A stretch of DNA of 9,985 bases from JALUUH01 sp964636675 (GCA_964636675.1 CAZWUO010000145.1:1-9985), one strand, 5' to 3'. Shown: positions 1-6,347, numbered from the stretch's first letter. The notes: generated from the sequence alone by a model not told the origin. Translations and numbers: made by a program.

Positions 1-248
1 CCCATTCGGGAAAAGATGAATATAAACCAGCTTATGGTGAAACCTAGCCGCAAGCGCTTTTGGCGGATAAGTATCGTTTTCAATCCAAAAACGCGCATCA
101 TCCAAAAGCTGGCGAAGCTGGACAGCAATTTGGATAGGATCAATGCCTATGTTCTTTTCTGTCCTGTTCCGGCAAAAGGAAGATCATTTTGAACCGGTGA
201 GCAATATCAAACAACGGCCATCTTTGATACAATTTGGTCTCTATTCAT
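1..248 (-). pseudogene. Remnant of a mobile mystery protein B (Fic domain) gene, cut by the window edge
   Basis: Read on the minus strand from about 181 down to 1, one frame encodes RTEKNIGIDPIQIAVQLRQL, then a stretch containing LLDDARFWIEN, TYPP and RFHHKLVYIHLFPNG. This is the middle of the Fic-fold family called mobile mystery protein B. The family's HxFPNGNGR active-site loop begins at the last visible residues. The frame is closed upstream by a stop at 184-186 and has no ATG. Just upstream, FAGT (expected directly before RTEKNIG) lies in a second frame. A possible N-terminal piece, MNRDQIVSKMAVV, lies in a third frame at 248-207. The pieces are in the family order but in different frames and with sequence missing, so the gene is decayed. 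Intact relatives carry out AMPylation-type chemistry and usually sit beside mobile mystery protein A on mobile DNA. The Fic identity is strong. The N-terminal extension past 181 is tentative. Confidence 0.72.
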
Positions 249-267
249 TAGCAAACTGAAGCAGGTA

Positions 268-939
268 ATGCAGCCACAAGCTGACCCTTTTATCGTTCCT
301 CCGTGCCCTGAAGAGATAAAAATTCTTTATCAAGATCAATATATTTTGTGTATTAGCAAACCAAGCGGCTTATTAACCCTTTCGGGAAAACACCCGCTCA
401 ACAAGGATTCGGTTCATGTCCGTTTGCGCAATACTTTTCCTACTGCAACCATGGTTCATCGGCTTGATTTTGGAACATCGGGTATTCTCATTGTTGCGCT
501 GAATAAAGCGGTTAATGCACATATTGGCAAACAGTTTCAAGCGCGCACTGTGGTAAAAACTTACACGGCGATTTTGCATGGGCATGTTGCTGAGGATACG
601 GGAACTATCGAGTATCCCATAACAAAAGACAAACTGAATTTCCCATTGCAAAAAATATGTTATGAAACGGGAAAAATCGCGGTTACAAATTATCGAGTGA
701 CCCAGCGGCTGGAGAATCCCGCCGTATCGCGAGTCACTTTTTCACCATCCTCTGGGCGTACTCACCAATTACGTATTCATAGTCGAGCGATAGGGCATTC
801 AATTTTGGGGTGTGACTTGTACGCAACGGATGAAGCATTTTTTATGGCAAAGAGGTTGATGTTGCACGCCACGAGCATCGCGTTTGACCACCCGATGACA
901 GGCGACAGAATTAACGGGCACAGTCCCTGTCCCTTCTAG
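268..939 (+). CDS. rluA: RluA-family pseudouridine synthase (23S rRNA/tRNA type)
   Basis: The 223-residue product isomerises uridine to pseudouridine in RNA. The catalytic motif HRLDFGTSG is at residues 64-72, with Asp67 as the expected nucleophile. The other family blocks are ILYQDQYILCISKPSGLL (19-36), KICYETGK (129-136) and GRTHQLRIH (163-171). Length and block spacing match E. coli RluA (about 219 residues), which modifies U746 of 23S rRNA and U32 of several tRNAs. The KDSV and CYETGK stretches point to RluA rather than to RluC or RluD, which also carry an S4 domain absent here. The ATG at 268 has a poor Shine-Dalgarno (AGG very close to the start). The gene stands alone between two broken Fic genes and is itself intact. 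RluA-like family membership is very sure. The exact substrates are inferred. Confidence 0.93.
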   Translation: MQPQADPFIVPPCPEEIKILYQDQYILCISKPSGLLTLSGKHPLNKDSVHVRLRNTFPTATMVHRLDFGTSGILIVALNKAVNAHIGKQFQARTVVKTYTAILHGHVAEDTGTIEYPITKDKLNFPLQKICYETGKIAVTNYRVTQRLENPAVSRVTFSPSSGRTHQLRIHSRAIGHSILGCDLYATDEAFFMAKRLMLHATSIAFDHPMTGDRINGHSPCPF

Positions 940-1071
940 AGATGCCCGCTTATTTCAGCGTGTTTTGGCGTTTAAAAAAAACAGCCTATATCAATATCGC
1001 AATAACCAAAACAGGCGCGCAATATCATCACCGCGCTCGCTTCATCCAAAAACACCATTCTTCCAATTAAT

Positions 1072-1712
1072 CTATGGCTGTTCATTTTGACGGTTGAAAA
1101 TTAATATATATTCAGCAAATCCAAATGTCCTGTTACGACGTTTACCGGTTAACCCTTTTAAAATCCCATACTTTACAAAATCATCCACAAGTGCCGCCGC
1201 AGTGTTTGTTTTTACATCTAGTAACTGCCCAACCAATTTCACATTCACTAGCGGTGATTGATAAAGATGTCGTATTAACAATTGCGCATTTTTTTGCCGA
1301 CGTGTACTAAAACATGGCAATATTTCTCGTTCCAAACGCTCCTTACATTGCAATAATATCTTTAAAAACCTGTATCGAGTTTTCAGCCATTTCACGCACG
1401 CCATACAGAAAAAAAACTAACCAGTCTTGCATTTTATTGGCTTCGCGAACAGCCATCAAATGATCAACATAAGCGGTTTTATTCCTTTCAAAAAAATCGG
1501 ACAAATACAATGCCGGTTTATGCAGCAGGCCAAAACTGGCAAAGTATAAGGCGATCATTAAACGCCCCAGCCGCCCATTACCATCAAGAAATGGATGAAT
1601 GGTTTCAAACTGGTAATGCGCAATCGCAATCTTGATTAATAGGGGTTGGCGTAAAGCTCTTATATTCGTACTGTTGCCGGTAATGACCTGCTTGATAATC
1701 TTCAATATTCAT
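1072..1712 (-). pseudogene. Fic family protein, internally deleted and frameshifted
   Basis: Three pieces of one Fic protein lie in order on the minus strand. The first starts at the ATG at 1712-1710 and reads MNIEDYQAGHYRQQYEYKSF followed by TPTPIN, the usual N-terminus of the Fic class that begins with an IEDF/YxxGxYxQQY motif. The frame then jumps at about 1634-1646 straight into IKIAIAHYQFETIHPFLDGNGR, the catalytic loop with a complete HxFxDGNGRxxR motif, and on to LYLSDFFERN. About 150-180 residues expected between these blocks, including the inhibitory-helix region, are missing. A second lesion at about 1345-1360 shifts the frame again after VFKDI. The C-terminus continues with the helix-turn-helix-like tail (LVGQLLDVKTNTAAALVDDF) to the stop at 1072. 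Intact relatives AMPylate targets through the HPFLDGNGR loop. With the front half missing and two frame changes the gene is almost certainly dead, although a 120-residue fragment from a TTG at 1705 stays open. Confidence 0.85.
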
Positions 1713-2243
1713 TTCTTATGTCAAAATCCCGCTTGGTTTTCGATATTACGAACCTCTTATGTCGAAAACTTACATTTATATGCTCACTATGTCAATTTGA
1801 CAGGTGCTTTTCGACATAAGGATTGTATTATATCGGGAACTCAGGCTTCATTTAACCTAGAATCCAAATGCTTATCAAAAAAATACGAAACTACTGGGCA
1901 ACCTGAAATATAGCATCAAGATTGATATTGCTGGCAAGATCATTGAAAAGTGTGTGTTTTCGGAAATGACTCAACTGATTTATGAGCAATATATCAGACC
2001 AGAATCCTAGTCTGTTAATAAAATTGTCATTCAAATATTTTTAATCGGACTTGTCTTTCTAATTGTATTTAGACAAATTTGTACTTAATGGTGCCTGCAC
2101 ACCTTTGCAACTGGCTTTCCCTGCAACACTAGCTTCCAAATGGATGCCAGGATTATTTCCTGATCAATAACTTAAGCAACAAGTGATCGGGATCATTTCG
2201 TGGGAAAAAAAATACGCAACAATCATCCAAGACATTCGCTGGT
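1713..2243. other. 531-base stretch without an intact gene
   Basis: This stretch separates the broken Fic gene from the lipoprotein gene. It contains the inverted repeats at 1756-1820. A plus-strand frame at 1859-2010 is open for about 50 codons and ends KIIEKCVFSEMTQLIYEQYIRPES-like; it has a protein-like composition but no start codon and no recognised family. On the minus strand a short open piece (about 2155-2060) reads NPGIHLEASVAGKASCKGVQ and is also unassigned. Both could be tails of lost genes. There is also a weak hairpin with arms TTGTCT and AGACAA near 2055-2081. No IS ends or transposase motif could be supported. Confidence 0.4.
1756..1820. repeat. Perfect 13-bp inverted repeat flanking a second palindrome
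   Basis: CTTATGTCGAAAA at 1756-1768 is matched exactly by its reverse complement TTTTCGACATAAG at 1808-1820, with 39 bases between. Inside the spacer lies a separate 13-base palindrome, TGTCAATTTGACA, at 1790-1802. Part of this palindrome is a consensus -35 hexamer TTGACA on either strand. A third near-copy of the arm, CTTATGTCAAAA (one G missing), sits at 1715-1726 just before the start codon of the broken Fic gene. This could be an operator cluster for the Fic locus or a recombination site. The sequence alone does not decide. Confidence 0.6.
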
Positions 2244-3290
2244 TTAATACCAATGTGCGCCCAGTAGAACCCCGGCGGTCATAACCGGATCATTTCCTGA
2301 AAAATAATATCCTTGAGCCATGAGTTCTGCGCTGATGTTAATGTGGGCAGATAATGGAAAAGCATAAACAATAGAACCAAAAACCCCAACACCATCAAAA
2401 TCTTTTTGATATATAATTTTACCCATTCCATCGCTATCAACGAGACTTAAATCTTCGACATCTTCGTAGTAAATCGAATAATTGATTGAGCTTTTAAAAT
2501 TTAATCCGTAGCGCCGAGGGAAATAAGTCATTTGCGGCCCAATAGACAATATTCCGCGGTTAACCGTAACGCTTTCATTACTATCAAAGGTATTTACCGT
2601 CGCAATATTTCCTCCCAAAATCGTTTTTTGATCTACCCATTTCCCTAGCTCAGCTCGGGCAAAAAAAGTCGTCACCTGGGTATTTTGAGCGAGCGTGGTC
2701 GAATACCCTCCTAATGACGGAAAACGTGCGCCCCCTCCGCCGAGATTCAAGCCAAAATGATATCCTCCCCACTGGCGAGATATATCATCTTCAGCCTTTT
2801 TTTGCGCCAATAAACGAGCCGAGTATTCTGTTTGACGATTGAGATCAAGCGGATTGAATGCATAATAAGTTCGATCACCGATGGCAAAACCAGCAATGCC
2901 TGCATAAAAACCCAGCGCAACAATGCCCAACGGATAGATCACAAATCCCCACGCAGCATCTACGGTCATCCCGGCCGCAATATCGTATACTGCCCACGCA
3001 GTGCCCGCCGCCATACCCACTGCCGCTGACTTTGCTGCAAATACCGGTCGCTCTACCGTGGTGATTTGGTGAATATCACTGCTGGGAATCATCAGGTCTT
3101 TATGACGCTCTCGAATAAAAACCTGTTCATTTTTTAATTCAAAGCCAGCCGTTCTAATTCGTTGATTGTCCACTAAGGTAAGCGTTGAGAGACTATTACG
3201 GCTAATGGTATCTGTGGGATTTATCTGTATCGTCGTACACGCCGTTGAAAAAACCGGAATAATGCACAAAAAAAATATTTTTATTTTCAT
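2244..3290 (-). CDS. Putative outer-membrane lipoprotein with a beta-rich C-terminal half
   Basis: I do not recognise the family. From the ATG at 3290 the product is 348 residues. It opens with a short signal sequence, MKIKIFFLCIIPVFSTAC, whose Cys18 could be lipidated. The lipobox (STAC) is imperfect because it has Ser at -3. Thr at +2 would favour the outer membrane. Residues about 85-140 are rich in Gly and Ala and hydrophobic (AAVGMAAGTAWAVYDIAAG, then YPLGIVALGFYAGIAGFAIG), giving likely membrane or glycine-zipper helices. The C-terminal half has alternating polar and aromatic segments with many Tyr and Gly residues and ends LLGAHWY, an aromatic terminus like the beta-signal of barrel proteins. 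A TTG at 3314 would extend it by 8 residues. The promoter at 3324-3352 would start the transcript near 3317, which leaves almost no leader for the TTG, so the ATG is preferred. The gene diverges from the secreted-protein gene at 3483 across a region that includes a lux box. Confidence 0.7.
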   Translation of the reverse strand: MKIKIFFLCIIPVFSTACTTIQINPTDTISRNSLSTLTLVDNQRIRTAGFELKNEQVFIRERHKDLMIPSSDIHQITTVERPVFAAKSAAVGMAAGTAWAVYDIAAGMTVDAAWGFVIYPLGIVALGFYAGIAGFAIGDRTYYAFNPLDLNRQTEYSARLLAQKKAEDDISRQWGGYHFGLNLGGGGARFPSLGGYSTTLAQNTQVTTFFARAELGKWVDQKTILGGNIATVNTFDSNESVTVNRGILSIGPQMTYFPRRYGLNFKSSINYSIYYEDVEDLSLVDSDGMGKIIYQKDFDGVGVFGSIVYAFPLSAHINISAELMAQGYYFSGNDPVMTAGVLLGAHWY

Positions 3291-3323
3291 CTCGATGCCA
3301 TAAAAAACTAACAATGACAGAAA

Positions 3324-3352
3324 CTTATACTAAAAAACACCCCCTATATCAA
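3324..3352 (-). promoter_or_regulatory. Sigma-70 promoter for the minus-strand lipoprotein gene
   Basis: On the minus strand, TTGATA (3352-3347) and TATAAG (3329-3324) are separated by exactly 17 bases. Each hexamer matches consensus at five of six positions. The predicted start of transcription is near 3317, about 27 bases upstream of the ATG at 3290. This supports that start codon over the TTG at 3314. Confidence 0.65.
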
Positions 3353-3390
3353 CTTTGCGTTTACAATATTTTCGACTAAAAGCTCACCCA

Positions 3391-3410
3391 ACCTGTATCC
3401 TGTTACAGTT
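3391..3410 (+). promoter_or_regulatory. lux box (LuxR-type operator)
   Basis: ACCTGTATCCTGTTACAGTT has the 20-bp form of the Vibrio fischeri lux box: half-sites ACCTGTA and TACAG(G)T around a 6-base centre. Thirteen of the fourteen half-site bases match, the exception being T for G in the right arm. A possible -10 element, TATGGT, follows at 3427-3432. This puts the box centre around -38 to -42 from the start of transcription, the usual position where LuxR proteins activate. A LuxR-family gene lies 759 bases downstream. The box centre is also about 83 bases upstream of the divergent lipoprotein start, so it could act on both genes. Confidence 0.8.
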
Positions 3411-3469
3411 ATATTCATTGTCTTGATATGGTTTCATTTTACTCGGGCAACCGCCCAAACAATGACCTC

Positions 3470-3475
3470 AAGGGG
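3470..3475 (+). promoter_or_regulatory. Ribosome binding site fixing the GTG start at 3483
   Basis: AAGGGG lies 7 bases before GTG 3483. The duplicated leader has AAGGAG 8 bases before its own GTG at 7073. Conservation in both copies picks this GTG over the TTG at 3423, which lies inside the promoter and leader. Confidence 0.75.
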
Positions 3476-3482
3476 ATTGATA

Positions 3483-4088
3483 GTGAAATCAATTAAATAT
3501 TTATTTTCGATACTTATCATCGCGGTACTACTAAGCAATGTTGCTTATGCCGACATAAGACACAACTTTGCGCCGGCTTATCCTAACAAAGGCAGCAACT
3601 TTGTTGGCAAGGAATTAGTGCTCAATGCACGCGGAGCTGCCACTGCTTTTATTTGTGATATGCCAGCGACTGATTTAGGCACAACCCAGGCTTTGTGTTT
3701 TAATATACCACTTTACAATATGAAAACCGGTGCCTACGTGGGAACCTTACTCGATAGACTGGCGGATATTGTTCCGGCAGATAACGGCGGCCTACTCGCC
3801 ACAGTAACCAGCACATTCCACTTAACAGAATGGCGCCGCCAACCCTCTTTTACCACACGAGTATTTGGTAGCGTACAGCCATTTCTGGGGAATTCTTCAT
3901 CGAGCATGACTCACTTAACGGGCTATATACCCACCCCAGGACAGAATAATATCCTTTCGGGTACTGGCCGATTCCAACATGCCAGCGGCACCGCCAGAGA
4001 ATCTGGGGCCGCCAATTTAGCAAGCTTCAGCGGCCAACCTGGGGATGAGGTTGTATTTGATTTAATATGGGTTATAAGCCTTGATTAG
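3483..4088 (+). CDS. Secreted allene oxide cyclase barrel-like (dirigent-like) protein
   Basis: The 201-residue product starts at GTG with a classic Sec signal peptide of 23 residues (hydrophobic ILIIAVLL, then AYA before Asp24), so it should be exported. The mature part has the pattern of the allene-oxide-cyclase/dirigent barrel superfamily. This comprises a FNIPLYNMKTGAYVGTLLDRL segment, a GGLLATVTSTFHL strand pair, SVQP, then the glycine-rich GYIPTPGQNN, ILSGTGRFQHASGTARESGA and a final strand VVFDLIWVIS. In bacteria such proteins have no generally established reaction. Plant relatives guide stereospecific coupling or cyclise oxylipins. Transcription is probably activated through the lux box at 3391. 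The regulator gene at 4169 is next on the same strand, separated by a hairpin at 4111. The fold assignment is by eye from motif order. An enzymatic role is not shown. Confidence 0.75.
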   Translation: MKSIKYLFSILIIAVLLSNVAYADIRHNFAPAYPNKGSNFVGKELVLNARGAATAFICDMPATDLGTTQALCFNIPLYNMKTGAYVGTLLDRLADIVPADNGGLLATVTSTFHLTEWRRQPSFTTRVFGSVQPFLGNSSSSMTHLTGYIPTPGQNNILSGTGRFQHASGTARESGAANLASFSGQPGDEVVFDLIWVISLD

Positions 4089-4110
4089 GATTTAGGTAAC
4101 GACACTGACT

Positions 4111-4134
4111 GGGGCGAGGACATGTCTTCGCTCC
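4111..4134 (+). terminator. Hairpin after the secreted-protein gene, possible terminator
   Basis: Bases 4111-4134 form a 24-base self-complementary hairpin from GGGGCGAGG to TCTTCGCTCC, with two G-U pairs and otherwise full pairing. It is followed by ATTGTTT, a weak T-rich tract. It lies 22 bases after the stop at 4088 and 35 bases before the luxR-type start. It could terminate or attenuate read-through into the regulator. Confidence 0.5.
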
Positions 4135-4168
4135 ATTGTTTGAGCAGCATTAAAAGACTTAAAGATAA

Positions 4169-4885
4169 ATGCTAAATCACGACACTCAATTGCTAACAGA
4201 CTCCCCAAGCAAAAAAAGTCTACATGGGGCTTGCGCTGAAGTATGTCGACATTTTGGGTTTCAGTATTTTTTATTTATCAGCAAGATACCCAGCGATATA
4301 CAACCCCGGCTGATTATTATTCAAGGAACTCATGAGGGCGCTAGCGTTTGTCAAGAACATCGCGGAGTACTGAGAATCTCTACTCAAGAAAATATTTCAA
4401 GCACTGAAATTGACAATCTGCTCAGTCATTTCGCAACCAACCACAAACAGCAATTAATGCATATTTTACGCAGTAAACAAGTCAATATTCCGCTGGTCAA
4501 CAGTCTGAGCTTTCCAGTCATTGGCAACAACGATGATCTTGGTTTACTCATACTTGCAACATCAATCGATTTTTGTCGTTCAAATACGACGACCGCCCAG
4601 CTTTCGTATGCACAAGAATTTGCTCACAATATTCATCAAGCTATCATTTGTTTAGTGCAGAACGATCACCCAATAGATTTTCAAAAACTCACTAAGCGGG
4701 AATTAGAGTGTTTGCATTGGGCGGCAGTCGGTAAAACAAACTGGGAGATCGGAAAAATACTGGGTGTCTCCAAGCGCACCGTGGTATTTCATTTACAAAA
4801 TAGTACAAAAAAACTGCAAACCTCGAATCGTTATCATACCATCGCCCGCGCAGTGTCTTTAGGCTTGGTCAATCGCCAAAGTTAG
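4169..4885 (+). CDS. LuxR-family transcriptional regulator, solo type
   Basis: The 238-residue product has the length and layout of quorum-sensing LuxR proteins. Residues about 20-160 form a ligand-type domain (CRHFGFQYFLFISKIPSD near the start, SFPVIGNNDDLGLLILATS near the end). Residues about 172-235 form a LuxR helix-turn-helix (LTKRELECLHWAAVGKTNWE, then IGKILGVSKRTVVFHL and a KKLQTSNRY tail). The helix-turn-helix keeps the invariant Glu, Leu and Gly. The ligand domain does not show the usual Trp/Tyr and Asp-Pro residues (TraR W57, Y61, D70, P71) that hold acyl-homoserine lactones, so the ligand may be different or absent. No luxI-type synthase is in the window. The gene follows its likely target at 3483, whose promoter has a lux box. 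The Shine-Dalgarno before ATG 4169 is weak. The family is very sure. Ligand and regulon are inferred. Confidence 0.9.
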   Translation: MLNHDTQLLTDSPSKKSLHGACAEVCRHFGFQYFLFISKIPSDIQPRLIIIQGTHEGASVCQEHRGVLRISTQENISSTEIDNLLSHFATNHKQQLMHILRSKQVNIPLVNSLSFPVIGNNDDLGLLILATSIDFCRSNTTTAQLSYAQEFAHNIHQAIICLVQNDHPIDFQKLTKRELECLHWAAVGKTNWEIGKILGVSKRTVVFHLQNSTKKLQTSNRYHTIARAVSLGLVNRQS

Positions 4886-4890
4886 TGACT

Positions 4891-4961
4891 TCACATACCA
4901 ACTTACAGCCTCGACCTCCGAAGTCTCTGCTGCGGAGCTTGCAGCGTTAGCCAGTATGTGA
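4891..4961. repeat. Inverted repeat enclosing nested stem-loops after the luxR-type gene
   Basis: TCACATAC at 4891-4898 is the exact complement of GTATGTGA at 4954-4961. Inside are two mutually exclusive small stems: CTCCG (4916-4920) with CGGAG (4933-4937), and GCTGC (4929-4933) with GCAGC (4941-4945). The element begins 5 bases after the luxR-type stop and lacks a T-run. It may be a processing or transcription-ending structure; a clear rho-independent terminator is not supported. Confidence 0.4.
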
Positions 4962-5069
4962 TTGAATTTCTTCCCTATGCTCCTGTTCTATGCCTGCCCT
5001 ATACAAACCGTTTATAGATGCACTACAATGGCAGTCCGTTAACGCCGTGTGAGTCCTAATGCTACAACT

Positions 5070-5321
5070 ATGAAAGCGAAAAAACTTCCTAGAATATCAA
5101 GCTGTGCAAATTTTAATATTGAGCGCTTTAAAGATTTAGACGCATCCGATTTGCATCAGCAATTGCCCTTACCCTGTGGCTGTGAACATGCAAGCTTACT
5201 CGCCCTAGCTGAGTTATATCAGTGCTCACAATGCAATACAAAATATTTGTATTCGTTTTGTTTACATGAAGTGGTGACGGAGGAATCTACCTGGCATTGC
5301 AAATATTGTGGCTCAGCATAA
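5070..5321 (+). CDS. Small cysteine-rich protein with a zinc-ribbon pattern
   Basis: I do not recognise this gene. From ATG 5070 it is 83 residues; a GTG at 5049 would add 7 more. Neither start has a clear Shine-Dalgarno. The C-terminal half carries CGC, then YQCSQC, a lone FCLH and a final HCKYCG. The two CxxC pairs, 21 residues apart, make a plausible four-cysteine zinc ribbon with extra Cys and His residues nearby. The N-terminal half is short and basic, then acidic. It lies between the luxR-type gene and the convergent glutathionyl-hydroquinone-reductase homologue, whose stop is only 28 bases away. It could be a nucleic-acid-binding or structural zinc protein. No function is assigned. Confidence 0.65.
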   Translation: MKAKKLPRISSCANFNIERFKDLDASDLHQQLPLPCGCEHASLLALAELYQCSQCNTKYLYSFCLHEVVTEESTWHCKYCGSA

Positions 5322-5349
5322 ACCCTAGGACGTATCGTAAATTGCTCAT

Positions 5350-6336
5350 TTAAAACGGTGCGGAATAAAGCTCATAGTGAAAAACTTCTATTTCATCAGC
5401 AAATTGAATAGATGGTAAATCAGGAATAACCTTCATCGGATTTAAATAAGCCTGTCCATAATATGCCTGCATCATGTCATCAAAATTTACCGTTTTTTTA
5501 ATCTCAGGTAGCGAATAAATATCTTTGGTGTAAAGCCATAAATTCGCATAGTCTTGCAAACGCTTTCGATTACATTTCATATAAGGATAATAAATCGTGT
5601 CAAACCGGATTAGGCTCGCAAAAAGTCTTATATCCGATTCCGTTAATTGCTCGCCTAATAAATATCGCGTATGCGCTAAATGCTCTTCCAACTCGTCTAA
5701 CGCCGCAAACAAAACACCTAAATTGTGGTTATAAGTTTTTTGGCTAGGCGCCATACCTACTTTGTAGACACCATTATTAATGCTTTCAAAAATAAAATGA
5801 TTATAACACTCGATCTCGCTCGCTCGCTCATCCGGATAAAGCCTGAGAGTGGAATTCGTAGATTCTGCAAAGACAGTACTCAGCATACGCATAATGGCAT
5901 GCGACTGATTGCTGATTATCTGCGATGTTTTGCAATCCCAAAGCACGGGCACGGTTACCCTGCCGGTAAACTCAGGCTCTGCTAGCTGATAAAGCTGATA
6001 GAGAGAGTCACAATTATTGACTTTATCCAGACCGCCCTCAGCGTATTCGTCTTTTACGCTAAACACCCAACCATCGTTTGCTGGAGCAGGATTAACAAAA
6101 GTAATCGACAGTACGTCTTGCAACTTCAGTAACGCATGGCTTATTAATACACGATGACTCCATGGATCACCGTATCCCAGATAAAGATGATAACGACCAG
6201 ATTCCAGTGCATGCTCAGCCCCGATGTCGTTGGATACATGATGGTCGAAAAAACTTTGCTCGCGATAAAATATTCGACTGTAAGATTTTGCTTGTTCAAG
6301 GCTAGCGTATACTTGCCCTCTGATTAATATTGCCAA
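5350..6336 (-). CDS. Glutathionyl-hydroquinone reductase (YqjG-type GST) homologue lacking the catalytic cysteine
   Basis: The 328-residue product matches the whole length of the YqjG/ECM4/PcpF class of glutathione transferases. These normally reduce glutathionyl-hydroquinones using an active-site cysteine in a CPWxHR-type motif. Conserved blocks are present: GRVTVPVLWD (125-134), SNQS (142-145), NNGVYKVG (187-194), RYLLGEQLTESDIRLFASLI (224-243), RFD (244-246) and the C-terminal TVNFDDMMQAYYG (282-294). The two tyrosines expected near the hydroquinone site appear to be kept (in NNGVY and in AYYG). At the active site the sequence is YGDPWSHR (55-62), with Asp57 where cysteine should be. The codon is GAT, so one base change does not restore TGT or TGC as read in this frame. 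The start is TTG at 6336, with AAGGA 6 bases upstream. Either the enzyme has lost thiol chemistry and does something else, or the homologue is inactive. Confidence 0.88.
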   Translation of the reverse strand: MAILIRGQVYASLEQAKSYSRIFYREQSFFDHHVSNDIGAEHALESGRYHLYLGYGDPWSHRVLISHALLKLQDVLSITFVNPAPANDGWVFSVKDEYAEGGLDKVNNCDSLYQLYQLAEPEFTGRVTVPVLWDCKTSQIISNQSHAIMRMLSTVFAESTNSTLRLYPDERASEIECYNHFIFESINNGVYKVGMAPSQKTYNHNLGVLFAALDELEEHLAHTRYLLGEQLTESDIRLFASLIRFDTIYYPYMKCNRKRLQDYANLWLYTKDIYSLPEIKKTVNFDDMMQAYYGQAYLNPMKVIPDLPSIQFADEIEVFHYELYSAPF

Positions 6337-6342
6337 TGAATA

Positions 6343-6347
6343 TCCTT
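6343..6347 (-). promoter_or_regulatory. Ribosome binding site for the TTG start at 6336
   Basis: AAGGA on the minus strand lies 6 bases before TTG 6336, a normal spacing. It supports this unusual start codon. No in-frame ATG nearby fits the N-terminal family length. Confidence 0.65.

Larger units (their letters stand above)
3368..3520 (+). repeat. Diverged direct repeat, copy 1 (lux-box promoter, leader and signal-peptide start)
   Basis: About 150 bases here align with 6959-7110 in the same orientation, at roughly 80% identity by eye. The best part, 3381-3440, has about 8 differences in 61 bases. The repeat covers the lux box, the downstream leader, the Shine-Dalgarno, the GTG start and the first 12-13 codons of the secreted-protein gene. 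Two compensating single-base indels between 3441 and 3482 change the reading frame within the leader but keep the distance from lux box to GTG at exactly 72 bases. This fits a conserved regulatory leader and not a longer protein. Confidence 0.85.

Noticed and set aside
961..1013. TGTTTTGG/CCAAAACA inverted repeat after rluA as a terminator
   Set aside because: Arms of 8 bases with a 37-base loop and no following T-run. This is expected by chance in AT-rich DNA.
1345..1365. Programmed frameshift in the Fic gene at the TTTTTAAAG run
   Set aside because: The required change is +1 (or -2), not the -1 that such a slippery run supports, and the gene already has a large internal deletion.
1368..1388. 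ACCTGTATCGAGTTTTCAGC as a third lux box
   Set aside because: Only the left half-site matches. It lies within the Fic pseudogene's coding sequence, away from any promoter.
1632..1913. Plus-strand 93-codon frame
   Set aside because: It is antisense to the Fic pseudogene and crosses the inverted repeats. It has no Shine-Dalgarno or recognisable protein features.
2175..2283. Plus-strand frame reading IISWEKKYATIIQDIRWFN as a transposase tail
   Set aside because: It is about 35 codons with no start and no clear family match, and it overlaps the end of the lipoprotein gene.
3423..3482. A TTG start at 3423 adding 20 residues to the secreted protein
   Set aside because: It would begin inside the promoter region and bury the signal peptide. 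The SD and GTG at 3470-3485 are conserved in both repeat copies.
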